Made by a program: the position numbers and the translations under genes
Shown: piece by piece, positions 40,214-49,381 of the stretch
Position numbering within the stretch: the stretch's first letter is position 1
Layout: every line of letters starts with the position of its first letter
NCBI RefSeq assembly: GCF_013372265.1
Contig: NZ_CP054051.1
Coordinates: 1,726,596 to 1,790,595, forward strand
Length of the DNA stretch: 64,000 bases
Direction: 5' to 3'
DNA from: Aliarcobacter cibarius
GTDB lineage: Bacteria > Campylobacterota > Campylobacteria > Campylobacterales > Arcobacteraceae
Notes under the pieces: generated by a model
The model's input: only the letters and a program-made list of their open reading frames with translations
Database searches by the model: none
Told to the model about the DNA's origin: nothing

Positions 40214-41110
40214 TTATTCTTCTTCTTTATTAATTCTTCTCATATCCATTAATTCAAGTTCTTTTTCAGCTGTTATTACAATATCATTATCAACTGAAAA
40301 ATCTAATCTCTCATCTCTACCTTCATAATTTATTGAGTTTAAAATAACTTTTATAGAGTTAAGTCTAGCCAAAAATTTACTATCACTTCTTATTATTATC
40401 CAAGGAGATTTTTCTGTATTTGTATACTTTAACATATCATATTTTTTTTGTGTAAACTCTTCCCAACGACTTTGCATTTGTAAATCAATTTCACTTAATT
40501 TCCATTGTTTTAGGGGATTTTCTTCTCTCTCTTCAAATCTTCTTGCTTGCTCTTCTTTAGAAACTGATAAATATACTTTTAAAAAATGAAATCCATGGTC
40601 TACTAAATCTTCTTCGAATCTTTGAACACTTCTCATAAAAACTTCATACTCATTTTGAGTACAAAATCCAAAAACTGGTTCAACCATGGCTCTGTTATAC
40701 CAACTTCTATCAAATATAACTAATTCTCCACCTTTTGGAAATTGTTCTACATATCTTTGAAAATACCACTGAGTTTTTTGAACATCTGAAGGTTTTCCAA
40801 GAGCAACAACTCTATAGTGCTTTTCATTCATATATCTAGTAATTCTTCTAATAGCACCACCTTTACCAGATGCATCTCTTCCTTCCATTAAAATAATCAT
40901 TTTTTCATTATATTTTTCAAGGTGAGCTTGAAGTTTTATAAGTTCAACTTGATATGGTTTTAAAATTTCATCCTTTGTTCTATAAACAAATTTTGAATGT
41001 AGTTCACTAAGAAAACTTCCATTTCCTTCCCCAACTTTTTTTACAAATTCATCTAAACTCATATTTGACTTATTTATTAAATCCTTATCATAATACTTTT
41101 CAAATCCCAT
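40214..41110 (-). CDS. ppk2: Polyphosphate kinase 2
   Basis: Transfers phosphate between polyphosphate and nucleotides, usually forming GTP or ATP. Walker A GRDASGKG at 77-84, lid/Walker B region DRSWYNRAMVEPVFGF (134-149). 298 residues, single-domain class I type. The pattern of Asp-rich and basic residues fits the Campylobacter PPK2. Stand-alone gene. Confidence 0.94.
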   Translation of the reverse strand: MGFEKYYDKDLINKSNMSLDEFVKKVGEGNGSFLSELHSKFVYRTKDEILKPYQVELIKLQAHLEKYNEKMIILMEGRDASGKGGAIRRITRYMNEKHYRVVALGKPSDVQKTQWYFQRYVEQFPKGGELVIFDRSWYNRAMVEPVFGFCTQNEYEVFMRSVQRFEEDLVDHGFHFLKVYLSVSKEEQARRFEEREENPLKQWKLSEIDLQMQSRWEEFTQKKYDMLKYTNTEKSPWIIIRSDSKFLARLNSIKVILNSINYEGRDERLDFSVDNDIVITAEKELELMDMRRINKEEE

Positions 41111-41148
41111 ATTTAAACCTTTTATTTAGTTAATTCATTATACTAAAA

Positions 41149-41463
41149 CTATTTTGAAACATCTCCAATATGATTTTCAACCGACTTTATTTTACTATTT
41201 ATTCTATCTTCACCACTACTTCTAATATCAAAATTCATACTAGCATAAACTCTATTACAGCCTAACTCTTCAAGTTTTAAGTAACAAAGATTAACTAAAT
41301 CTAAAAGTTCTTTTAATGTTTTTGCTTCAACTATTGTATTCATAGATGTTAATTGATATTTCAAACCACTATCTCTTATTATTTTTAAAATTTCTGATAC
41401 TTCTTTACTTTTACTACCTGCTGTATTTGTAGGAAACATACTTAATTGCATTAAAACTGACAT
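41149..41463 (-). CDS. YqgV/MTH1187-family small protein (thiamine-binding fold)
   Basis: 104 residues from the ATG at 41463 (AAAGGTTATTATA upstream); an upstream in-frame extension to 41493 has no ribosome binding site. SVLMQLSMFPTNTAG, YQLTSMNTIVEA and RVYASMNFDIR are family features (DUF77). Some members bind thiamine or hydroxymethylpyrimidine. Binding in this protein is inferred only. Confidence 0.8.
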   Translation of the reverse strand: MSVLMQLSMFPTNTAGSKSKEVSEILKIIRDSGLKYQLTSMNTIVEAKTLKELLDLVNLCYLKLEELGCNRVYASMNFDIRSSGEDRINSKIKSVENHIGDVSK

Positions 41464-41537
41464 TATAATAACCTTTATAAACCATATTTTCAAATTTGTT
41501 TTGCTAGTATATATAAATTTTATTAAAAAGGATGAAT

Positions 41538-41879
41538 ATGCAACTAGAAGTTTCAGCTGAAGTTATATTATCTCAACTTGGTTACTCAAACAACGAAGCA
41601 TCGTTAAAACAAGCTCAAAGAGCAATAGATGTAACAAAGGATTATGAAAAATTTGCAAAACATATTATAACTTTAAATGATCACCTAAAAAAAATGAATG
41701 CCTATGTTGGATTATCAAATAAAACTGATTATTTAAAAATTAAATGTGATGAAAATGATTCAAAAGAAATTTTAGATGCATTTCATGAAACAGTTTTAGC
41801 TTGGGCAAAAAAATACAATGTAGATATAGAAAGATTGGATAAAAAACCAATCTACTATATTTTAGGTACAAGTAACTAA
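41538..41879 (+). CDS. Conserved-looking cytoplasmic protein of unknown function
   Basis: 113 residues, MQLEVSAEVILSQLGYSNNE onward. I chose the second ATG because AAAAAGG lies 7 bases before it and the first (41532) abuts it. Mixed helices, no signal peptide, no cysteines except one, no motif that I recognise. Its last 4 bases overlap the end of the convergent msrBA gene. Confidence 0.65.
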   Translation: MQLEVSAEVILSQLGYSNNEASLKQAQRAIDVTKDYEKFAKHIITLNDHLKKMNAYVGLSNKTDYLKIKCDENDSKEILDAFHETVLAWAKKYNVDIERLDKKPIYYILGTSN

Positions 41880-42721
41880 AAAATCTTTTTATAACTATGA
41901 CAATACGGGAATTTACCTGTTTTGTTGTAGTAATTTTGATGATAATCTTCTGCTTTATAAAATGTAACTTCAGGGTGTAATGTTGTTGCAACCTTGTAAC
42001 CTTTTTTCTCTAACTCTATAATTAGTTTTTGTGCAATATTTCTTTGGCTTTCATCTACATAAAAAATTGCTGTTAAATATTGACTCCCAATATCTGGACC
42101 TTGCCCATCTATTTGTGTGAAATCATGAATTTCAAAAAAAAGTTTTGCTAAAGATTCATAAGATACAACAGATTCATCATAAGTTACTTCTACTACTTCT
42201 AAATGTCCACTATTTCCAGTACTTACAATTTCATAAGTTGGATTATCTACAAATCCTCCCATATAACCAGAGATTACACTTTTTACACCTTTTTGTTTTT
42301 GGAAATAATATTCAACTCCCCAAAAACAACCTCCAGCGAAGTAAGCTTTTTTATTTGGATTACTATTTTTTTCAAAATTTAAAGATATTGAATTAACGCA
42401 ATGTCTAGTATTTTTTGAAGTAAATCCTTCTCCTTCAAAAACATGACCCAAATGTGCTCCACATGATGCACAAATAATCTCTACTCTTCTACCATCAGCA
42501 TCTGGAACTCTTTTTACAGCACCTTTTATTTCATCATCAAAACTTGGCCAACCGCATCCTGATTTAAATTTATCTACACTTTTATATAGTGGAGCATTAC
42601 ATTTTTTACAAAAATAAGTTCCTTCTTCATAAAAATCATTATAAATTCCTGTAAATGGTCTTTCAGTTCCTTTTTGTTCTATCACATACTTTTCTTGTTC
42701 ACTTAATATATTATATTTCAT
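41876..42721 (-). CDS. msrBA: Fused methionine sulfoxide reductase MsrB-MsrA
   Basis: Repairs both R and S methionine sulfoxides. MsrB domain first (1-117): zinc cysteines 38, 41, 84, 87, and catalytic Cys108 in RHCVNS. MsrA domain second (about 125-281): GGCFWG with Cys132, then SGYMGG and GHLEVVEV. The B-then-A order without thioredoxin domain or signal peptide suggests a cytoplasmic enzyme. 281 residues. Confidence 0.94.
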   Translation of the reverse strand: MKYNILSEQEKYVIEQKGTERPFTGIYNDFYEEGTYFCKKCNAPLYKSVDKFKSGCGWPSFDDEIKGAVKRVPDADGRRVEIICASCGAHLGHVFEGEGFTSKNTRHCVNSISLNFEKNSNPNKKAYFAGGCFWGVEYYFQKQKGVKSVISGYMGGFVDNPTYEIVSTGNSGHLEVVEVTYDESVVSYESLAKLFFEIHDFTQIDGQGPDIGSQYLTAIFYVDESQRNIAQKLIIELEKKGYKVATTLHPEVTFYKAEDYHQNYYNKTGKFPYCHSYKKIF

Positions 42722-42784
42722 AGATTTTTTTCCTTTTAAATAGTATTATATAACTTTGAAAAATTATAACCAAAGGCATTTTAA

Positions 42785-43126
42785 ATGAAAGAAAATCTTC
42801 TGATTGTTTGGTCAAATGGTGACATAGAACTTGCAAATAAGTTTCCTTTACTTTATGCAAGTATAATTTTAGATAGAGAATATTGGAAAACAGCACATTT
42901 AATGCTATGGGGTCCATCTATTCTTCTTGTTAAAGATAACAAATATATTCAAGATAAAATTAGACAAATTCAAGAAACTGGTGTAAAAATGAGTGCTTGC
43001 ATTGTTTGTGTAGAAGATTATGGTGCAAGAGAAGAGTTAGAAAAACTAGGCATAGAAGTAACTCATACTGGTGAATTTTTAACAAAAGCTTTAAAAGATG
43101 AAACTTATTCAGTTTTAACTATTTAA
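42785..43126 (+). CDS. DsrE-like small protein
   Basis: 113 residues with the DsrE/F-type Rossmann-like pattern: KENLLIVWSNGD at the N-terminus, HLMLWGPSILLV, and CIVCVEDYGAREELEKLGIEV. Two cysteines, Cys69 and Cys72 (ACIVC), sit where sulfur-relay members hold active cysteines. A sulfur-transfer role is inferred; no tus/dsr partners are nearby. Confidence 0.7.
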   Translation: MKENLLIVWSNGDIELANKFPLLYASIILDREYWKTAHLMLWGPSILLVKDNKYIQDKIRQIQETGVKMSACIVCVEDYGAREELEKLGIEVTHTGEFLTKALKDETYSVLTI

Positions 43127-43787
43127 TTTTATTAAACTTTTTTAAAAACTCTATTATTAACATTGAAGTAATTCCCCAAATTACTTCATCTTCCCACTTA
43201 TAAACCCAAATTTTATGGTTATCATTGCCCCATGGTTCATGATAAGTTTTTGGTAATCCCAAAGAAGAAGTTGGAAAATACTCTATTTTTTGACCATTTT
43301 TATCTATTTCATAAGGTAAAACTAAACTTTTTAACTTATATTCAAGAGGTTTAGTTTCATAAAAAAATTTTAAAGGTATAAGTAAAAAATTTTCAACTTC
43401 ATTTTTATCTATTTTTATATTTTTTATAGCTTTCTTTTTTATTTTTCCAATAAATGGCTCAATTATAACTCCAATAGAGGTTGAATAAGTATCGAGTTGA
43501 CCATAAATTTTAACGTCTTCTTTTAAAATGCCCAACTCTTCATATAATTCTCTATAAACTGTATCTTTAAAATTTTTATCTTTTTTCTTATCAAATCCAC
43601 CACCAGGGAAACATATATCACCACCTTGTTTTATATGAGCAGCTCTCTTTTGAAAAAGTAAATGAATTTCACCTTCTATTTTTACTAAAGGAATCAATAC
43701 AGCACTATTAAAAAATCTATCTCTTCCTAAAATGTTTGGGTGTTTTGGAAGTATTTTTTTTAAAGATTTTAATTTATTATTTTGCAT
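43119..43787 (-). CDS. Nudix hydrolase, probably CoA pyrophosphatase type
   Basis: 222 residues. LFQKRAAHIKQGGDICFPGG followed by GFDKKKDKNF and RELYEELGI is the CoA-pyrophosphatase version of the Nudix box; the first glutamate of the classic box is not conserved, which may affect metal binding. The C-terminal part ends in IWGITSMLI, typical of this subfamily. It overlaps the end of bioA by 11 bases. Confidence 0.85.
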   Translation of the reverse strand: MQNNKLKSLKKILPKHPNILGRDRFFNSAVLIPLVKIEGEIHLLFQKRAAHIKQGGDICFPGGGFDKKKDKNFKDTVYRELYEELGILKEDVKIYGQLDTYSTSIGVIIEPFIGKIKKKAIKNIKIDKNEVENFLLIPLKFFYETKPLEYKLKSLVLPYEIDKNGQKIEYFPTSSLGLPKTYHEPWGNDNHKIWVYKWEDEVIWGITSMLIIEFLKKFNKIK

Positions 43788-45054
43788 GTTTACTTTCTAA
43801 ATATTTTATAGCTTCAATCATAGTATTTGTAATTTTTAATAATTTTTTTTCAGAAATAGTATATGCAACTATAGAATAAAATAATCTTCCAAAAGGACGA
43901 AGCCAAACTCCATTTTCTACACAAAATTCTTGAAGTTCTTTTGCATAAATATCGTTTTCAAGCTCTATAACTCCGATTGCTCCAATACATCTAACATCTT
44001 TAACCAAATCAGAATTCTTTACTTTATTTAACTTTGTTTGGAAAACATTTTCTATTTTAGAAACTTTTTTCTCCCAAGATGAGTTTAAAAGAATTTCAAT
44101 ACTTGCATTTGCAACACTACATGCTAATGGATTTGCCATAAATGTTGGACCATGCATTAAAACACCAATTTCACTATTTGATATAACATCACTTATATTT
44201 TTTGATGTTATCATTGCAGCCATTGTCAAAGTTCCTCCTGTTAAACCTTTTCCTATTGTTAGAATATCTGGTTTAATATCAGAGTGTTCATATGCAAACA
44301 TTTTTTTTGTATGTCCAAAACCTGTTGCAATTTCATCAAGAATCATTAAAATATCATATTTTTCACAAAGCTTTTTTGCTTCATTTAAATACTTTGGATT
44401 ATATATTCTCATTCCTCCAGCACCTTGAACAACTGGCTCAAGAATAAAAGCTGCAATATCTTGATGATATTTTGTAAGTTTTTCTTTTAAATCTTCAATT
44501 GCTTCACTAAAATCAGAATCAAAACCTAAATTAGGACTCTTTACAAAAATATTTTTACTTAAATAATCTCCATACAATGAATGCATTGAATTTTTTGGAT
44601 CACAAACACTCATTGCACCTAGTGTATCTCCATGATAAGCATTTTCAAGTGCAAGAAATTTAAATTTTTCTTTACTTTTTGCTTTTTGATACAATATAGC
44701 TGTTTTCAAAGCAACTTCAACAGAAACAGAGCCACTATCACAAAGAAAAACTGAATTTAATCCTGTTAAATTTACTAGATTCTTTGCTAAAATTGAAGCT
44801 GGTTCATGAGTTAATCCACCAAACATAATGTGTGGCATAGTTTTTGCTTGTTTTTTTAAAGCTTTATAGATTCTTTTATTATTGTACCCATGTATTGCAC
44901 TCCACCATGAACTCATACCATCAACTAAAACTTTTGCATCTTCAAAATAAATTTTAGATTTTTTTGTTTTCTTTACAGCCCAAATTGGTGTTTTTGAAGG
45001 TAAAGAATTATATGGATGCCAAAGATGATTATTATCAATTTCTAAATAATTCAA
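43777..45054 (-). CDS. bioA: Adenosylmethionine-8-amino-7-oxononanoate aminotransferase
   Basis: PLP enzyme of biotin synthesis, converting KAPA to DAPA with SAM as amino donor. LWHPYNSLPS at the N-terminus, DGMSSWWSAIHGYNN, LDEIATGFGHT and the PLP lysine Lys269 in TIGKGLTGG are characteristic of BioA rather than other class III aminotransferases. 425 residues. It lies 4 bases after the sensor kinase gene and overlaps the Nudix gene. No other bio gene is in the window. Confidence 0.94.
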   Translation of the reverse strand: MNYLEIDNNHLWHPYNSLPSKTPIWAVKKTKKSKIYFEDAKVLVDGMSSWWSAIHGYNNKRIYKALKKQAKTMPHIMFGGLTHEPASILAKNLVNLTGLNSVFLCDSGSVSVEVALKTAILYQKAKSKEKFKFLALENAYHGDTLGAMSVCDPKNSMHSLYGDYLSKNIFVKSPNLGFDSDFSEAIEDLKEKLTKYHQDIAAFILEPVVQGAGGMRIYNPKYLNEAKKLCEKYDILMILDEIATGFGHTKKMFAYEHSDIKPDILTIGKGLTGGTLTMAAMITSKNISDVISNSEIGVLMHGPTFMANPLACSVANASIEILLNSSWEKKVSKIENVFQTKLNKVKNSDLVKDVRCIGAIGVIELENDIYAKELQEFCVENGVWLRPFGRLFYSIVAYTISEKKLLKITNTMIEAIKYLESKHAK

Positions 45055-45058
45055 AAAA

Positions 45059-47665
45059 TTAATCCTTTTTTATAGTGTTCAAAACAATGCTTAGTTTTGC
45101 ACCTTTATATTTTTCATTTTCATAAATAAATTCATAGTTATCCATAAAAATATCACCATCCATATGTCTTGTAACTATCTCTTTTGACATATAAAGACCA
45201 ATTCCTGTACCGCTTGATTTATATTTTGTTGTAAAATATGGCTCAAAAACTTTATCTAGAATAATTTGAGAAACTCCTAGTGCATTATCATAAATTTCGA
45301 TATGAACTTTTTTATTTATCTCTTTTAAAGTTATAAATATCAATTTCTTATCAATATTATTTTGCACAAATGCATCTTTAGAATTATTTAAAATATTTAT
45401 TAGTACTTGAATAAGTTCTGTTTCATACCCTAAAACATTAATATCTTCTAATTTATAAATAATTTTAATATTATTTTGCACAAAATTTTCATTAATTAAA
45501 TCCAAACATTTTTTAATACAAGAAGCTAAGCTAAAAATCTCTTTATCTTTTTGTGGTCTAAAAAAGTATCTAAAATCATCTATTGTTTGAGATAAATATT
45601 TTGATGTATTTACTATTTGTTCAACAGTTTTGATCAACTCATCATCTTTAAGTAAATTCATCTCTTTTTTTAATTTTATAGCACTTGCATTCGTAGATAT
45701 TACAGATAATGGTTGTCTCCACTGATGAGCAATATTTTCTATCATTTGCCCCATAGAAACCATCTTTTGTTGCTGTGCTAAAATTCTATCTTTTTGCTGA
45801 CTTTTTTCTAGTATTCTTTTTATTCTTATTGACAATCTTTTATTAACATTTTGTAATTTTTTTGTCTTTAAATCAACGAGATATTTTAATCTCTTATTAG
45901 CTTTATTTAATAAAATTTGTCTATAAACTCCTAATGAAAAAATAATAAAAACTACAAATGATATTTGTAAAAGCAAATTATAATTAAACTCTTTTTTATT
46001 ATCTTTTATAACCCACTTATTTAAAATTTCTGTAGATGATGCTTTATCAATAGATAAAACAGCTTTATCCAGAATATTTGATAAAACAGTATTTTCCTTC
46101 AAAACAGCTATAGAGATATCTTCACTTTCATCAAGTTTTGCTGATATTTGTAACTTTGACATATAATCAGTTTGTATTTTATACCATGAACTTTGCATAA
46201 AATCAATATGAGCAAAATTTTCATCATTTAATACTTTTTCAAATCCTTCATCTAAATTTTTTACTTTAACAAACTCTATATTTTTATATTTATTTTTCAA
46301 AGTATTAAAAAAAGCATAATTATCAACAATAGAAACTTTCTTATTTTTCAGATTTCTTAAATCATCAGTAAATATTTCACCACTTTTTGTTATAAGAACC
46401 AATGGAAGATTTAAATAAGATTTTGTAAAAGAAAGATAACTTTCTCTTTCTTTTGTTTTTATAGCCATTGGTAAAATATCACATTTCTTCTCTTTTATGA
46501 ATGTAAATGATTCAGCTATTGATTTTGTTTGTACAAATTTAATAGGCTTTTTAATTGAATTCTCAACTAATGCCATATAATCAGCAACAAATCCAATAAA
46601 CTTACCATCAACAACATCACTATATGGCATATAATTTGGTACTATACAAAGGTTCAAAATCTCTTTTTCATTCAAAAAATTTTTCTCAATATTTGAGATA
46701 ATCAAGTTATTATCAGGCTTAAAAATAAATTCACTTACATCAATAGGTTTTTCAACTAATCCTAAAACATTATATAAGTCATATATTCTTTTTAATTTTT
46801 CATAACTAATTTCACCTAATTTTTTTGTCTCATAATATGATAATTTTTTTAATTCATTTGCTTCAAAAATTAGCTCTTCTTTAGTCAAGTTTTGAGTGTT
46901 ATATTTATTTAAAATAAGTTCAGTTGCTTCAGAGATATTTGAATAAGCATACTCCCAACCTTTCATACTTGCATTTTTAAATAATATTGCAACATTTGGA
47001 TCTGTTGCAATTAGTTGTGAATTTGTATATAAAAAATCACTGTACATATCAAAACCATAATCTTTTGGTGAAAAAGTGTTATATTTAATATTATATTTAT
47101 TAAGAAAAAATGGAGCTTTTGATGTATATGCTGAAATTAAATCTGTCTTACTATTTATTAAATCTTTAATGTTATGTGAATGTGGAATAAAATTTAGAGT
47201 TTTTATATCAACTTTTCTTGATACTAGCATAGCTTTTAAAGACGCTTCCTCAGCATCATCTCTTGTTGTCATAATTCTTTTATTTGCAAAATCTTCAATT
47301 TTTTCTATTTTTGAATCTTTTTTACTAATAAGAATCAAAGGAGATGCTTGAAAAATAGCAGCTAAAGCAACAATATTGGGATATTTTTGTTTTTCTAATA
47401 TAAGATTCTCTCTACCAACTGCAAAATCAATTTTTCCGTCATTTACATCTTTTATAATATTTTTATCAAATGAAAATGGAACAATTTCTACATCAAGTCC
47501 AAGTTCTTTATAAAAACCTTTTTCTTTAGCTATATAATAGCCAGCATATTGAAATTGATCAAACCATGCCAATTGTAAAGTCACTTTTTTTAATTCTGAT
47601 GAATATAAACTAGTTGTTAAAAAAATAATAGTAAGTAAAAATTTTAACTTGCAAAAAGAATTCAA
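45059..47665 (-). CDS. Sensor histidine kinase with NMT1/THI5-like and SBP3 periplasmic input domains
   Basis: 868 residues, TTG start with AAAAGG upstream. Signal peptide (1-22); NMT1/THI5-type substrate-binding domain (about 26-240, LQLAWFDQFQYAGYYIAKEK); amino-acid-type SBP3 domain (about 335-555); membrane helix 563-581; coiled coil 590-635; HisKA with His647 in ENIAHQWRQPLS; HATPase domain with N-box NILNNSKDAF (757-766) and GTGIGLYMSK (819-828). So two periplasmic ligand domains feed one kinase. No response regulator lies next to it. Its end is 4 bases from bioA. Confidence 0.9.
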   Translation of the reverse strand: MNSFCKLKFLLTIIFLTTSLYSSELKKVTLQLAWFDQFQYAGYYIAKEKGFYKELGLDVEIVPFSFDKNIIKDVNDGKIDFAVGRENLILEKQKYPNIVALAAIFQASPLILISKKDSKIEKIEDFANKRIMTTRDDAEEASLKAMLVSRKVDIKTLNFIPHSHNIKDLINSKTDLISAYTSKAPFFLNKYNIKYNTFSPKDYGFDMYSDFLYTNSQLIATDPNVAILFKNASMKGWEYAYSNISEATELILNKYNTQNLTKEELIFEANELKKLSYYETKKLGEISYEKLKRIYDLYNVLGLVEKPIDVSEFIFKPDNNLIISNIEKNFLNEKEILNLCIVPNYMPYSDVVDGKFIGFVADYMALVENSIKKPIKFVQTKSIAESFTFIKEKKCDILPMAIKTKERESYLSFTKSYLNLPLVLITKSGEIFTDDLRNLKNKKVSIVDNYAFFNTLKNKYKNIEFVKVKNLDEGFEKVLNDENFAHIDFMQSSWYKIQTDYMSKLQISAKLDESEDISIAVLKENTVLSNILDKAVLSIDKASSTEILNKWVIKDNKKEFNYNLLLQISFVVFIIFSLGVYRQILLNKANKRLKYLVDLKTKKLQNVNKRLSIRIKRILEKSQQKDRILAQQQKMVSMGQMIENIAHQWRQPLSVISTNASAIKLKKEMNLLKDDELIKTVEQIVNTSKYLSQTIDDFRYFFRPQKDKEIFSLASCIKKCLDLINENFVQNNIKIIYKLEDINVLGYETELIQVLINILNNSKDAFVQNNIDKKLIFITLKEINKKVHIEIYDNALGVSQIILDKVFEPYFTTKYKSSGTGIGLYMSKEIVTRHMDGDIFMDNYEFIYENEKYKGAKLSIVLNTIKKD

Positions 47666-47722
47666 AAAAATAACCTTTTAATTAATTCATTAAAGTATAT
47701 TAAAATATATCAAAAATTGAGC

Positions 47723-47754
47723 TAAATTTATGTCAAAATTTTGACATAAATTTA
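47723..47754. repeat. 32-bp perfect palindrome between purH and the sensor kinase gene
   Basis: The half TAAATTTATGTCAAAA is followed directly by its exact reverse complement, no spacer. It lies 9 bases after the purH stop and 58 bases before the kinase start. It could be an operator for the kinase-bioA unit or a purH terminator; the absence of a loop and of an immediate U run favours the operator. Confidence 0.85.
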
Positions 47755-47762
47755 TGAAATTT

Positions 47763-49295
47763 CTAGTGTAAGAAGTGTCTAATTCCTGAGAAATATAAAG
47801 CCATACCATATTCATTCGCAGCTTCAATAATTTCATCATCTCTAATACTTCCACCTGGCTCAATCACACACTTAACACCAGCTTTTTGTGCTTCATCAAT
47901 ACTATCTCTAAATGGGAAAAATGCTTCAGATGCCAATACTGCTCCATTTACATCTAATCCCATGTCTTCAGCTTTTCTAAGTGCTGCTTTTGATGCATCA
48001 ACTCTTGATGTCATTCCCATTCCAACAGCTACCATTGCAGAATTTTTAACATATACAACACAGTTTGATTTTGTTAAAGATGCAATTTTATAAGCAATTT
48101 CCATATCTTTTACTTCTTGCTCGCTTGCTGCTCTTTTTGACATAAGTTTAGAATTTCTAACTTCATCATCTGCAACTTTATCAGCTTCTTGATATACAAA
48201 TCCACCATCAACTCTTTTGAAATCAAAACTATCATTTGCTAGTTCTAAATATTCTGTTCCTTGAGAAAATAATTTTATTCTTTTTTTATTTCCAAATACT
48301 TCAACAGCATCTGCTGTAAAATCTGCTGCAAAAACAACTTCAAGGAAAATTTCATTCATTTTCTCTGCTAATGTTCTATCTACAGTTCCATTTACTGCAA
48401 CAACTCCACCAAATGCACTTACAGGATCACATTTTAATGCTTCAACATAAGAATCTAAAAGAGTATCTTTTATAGCAAATCCACAAGGATTTCCATGTTT
48501 AACTATACAAACAGCTTTATCTTTTCCAAATGATGCAGCAATTCTAGCTGCTCCACTAATATCTCCCATGTTATTGAAACTTGGCTCACCTTTTACAATT
48601 TTGAATTTATTTGAAAATTGAGATTCAAACTCGTATAAAGCACCTTTTTGATGTGGATTCTCACCATATCTAGTATCAAACACTTTTGAACCAACAATAA
48701 ACTGTTTTGCACCAAATCCATTATTGAATCTTTTATTCATATAATTTGCAATCATTGAATCATAAGAAGCTGTGTGTTCATAAGCTTTAATCATTAAATC
48801 TCTTCTGAACTCAACTGTATTTGTATTGTTTTTAAGATTATTTAGTACTAAATCATAATCAGCAACATCTATTACAATAATTACTGAATCAAAGTTTTTA
48901 GCAGCACTTCTTACCATTGCTGGTCCACCAATATCAATATTTTCAATAATTTCTTCAAAATCATCTGTTTTTTCAATTGTTGCTTTAAATGGATATAAAT
49001 TTACACAAACTAAATCAATTCCTTCTACACCTAATTCTTTTGCTTGGTCAAGATGAGATTGTTTATCTCTTCTGTGAAGAATTCCACCATGAATATATGG
49101 ATTTAAAGTTTTTACTCTTCCTTCAAAACACTCAGGAAATTTTGTAACTTCATTTGCCTCAATTACAGCAACTCCTTCATTTTTTAGTTTACTATATGTT
49201 CCACCTGTAGAGATTATTTCATATCCTAATTTTACAAGTTCTTTTGCAAAATTCACAACTCCACTTTTATCACTTACACTAATTAACGCTCTCAT
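47763..49295 (-). CDS. purH: Bifunctional AICAR transformylase/IMP cyclohydrolase
   Basis: Last two steps of IMP synthesis. N-terminal MGS-like cyclohydrolase domain (1-190: [28 protein letters not shown]); C-terminal transformylase domain with KHGNPCG (265-271 region). 510 residues. ATG start with AAAGG. It follows the purL terminator, so it is transcribed separately from purL. Confidence 0.97.
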   Translation of the reverse strand: MRALISVSDKSGVVNFAKELVKLGYEIISTGGTYSKLKNEGVAVIEANEVTKFPECFEGRVKTLNPYIHGGILHRRDKQSHLDQAKELGVEGIDLVCVNLYPFKATIEKTDDFEEIIENIDIGGPAMVRSAAKNFDSVIIVIDVADYDLVLNNLKNNTNTVEFRRDLMIKAYEHTASYDSMIANYMNKRFNNGFGAKQFIVGSKVFDTRYGENPHQKGALYEFESQFSNKFKIVKGEPSFNNMGDISGAARIAASFGKDKAVCIVKHGNPCGFAIKDTLLDSYVEALKCDPVSAFGGVVAVNGTVDRTLAEKMNEIFLEVVFAADFTADAVEVFGNKKRIKLFSQGTEYLELANDSFDFKRVDGGFVYQEADKVADDEVRNSKLMSKRAASEQEVKDMEIAYKIASLTKSNCVVYVKNSAMVAVGMGMTSRVDASKAALRKAEDMGLDVNGAVLASEAFFPFRDSIDEAQKAGVKCVIEPGGSIRDDEIIEAANEYGMALYFSGIRHFLH

Positions 49296-49338
49296 TTTAA
49301 CCTTTCTTATATTTTTAAATTTATTAATTACAAAATAA

Positions 49339-49370
49339 AAAAGCCAAACCTAATTACAGGTTTGGCTTTT
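49339..49370 (-). terminator. Intrinsic terminator after purL
   Basis: Stem AAAAGCCAAACCT/AGGTTTGGCTTTT with a short loop (AATTAC region), followed by a T run on the minus strand. The strongest hairpin in this part of the window. Confidence 0.92.
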
Positions 49371-49381
49371 ACAGTATATTA

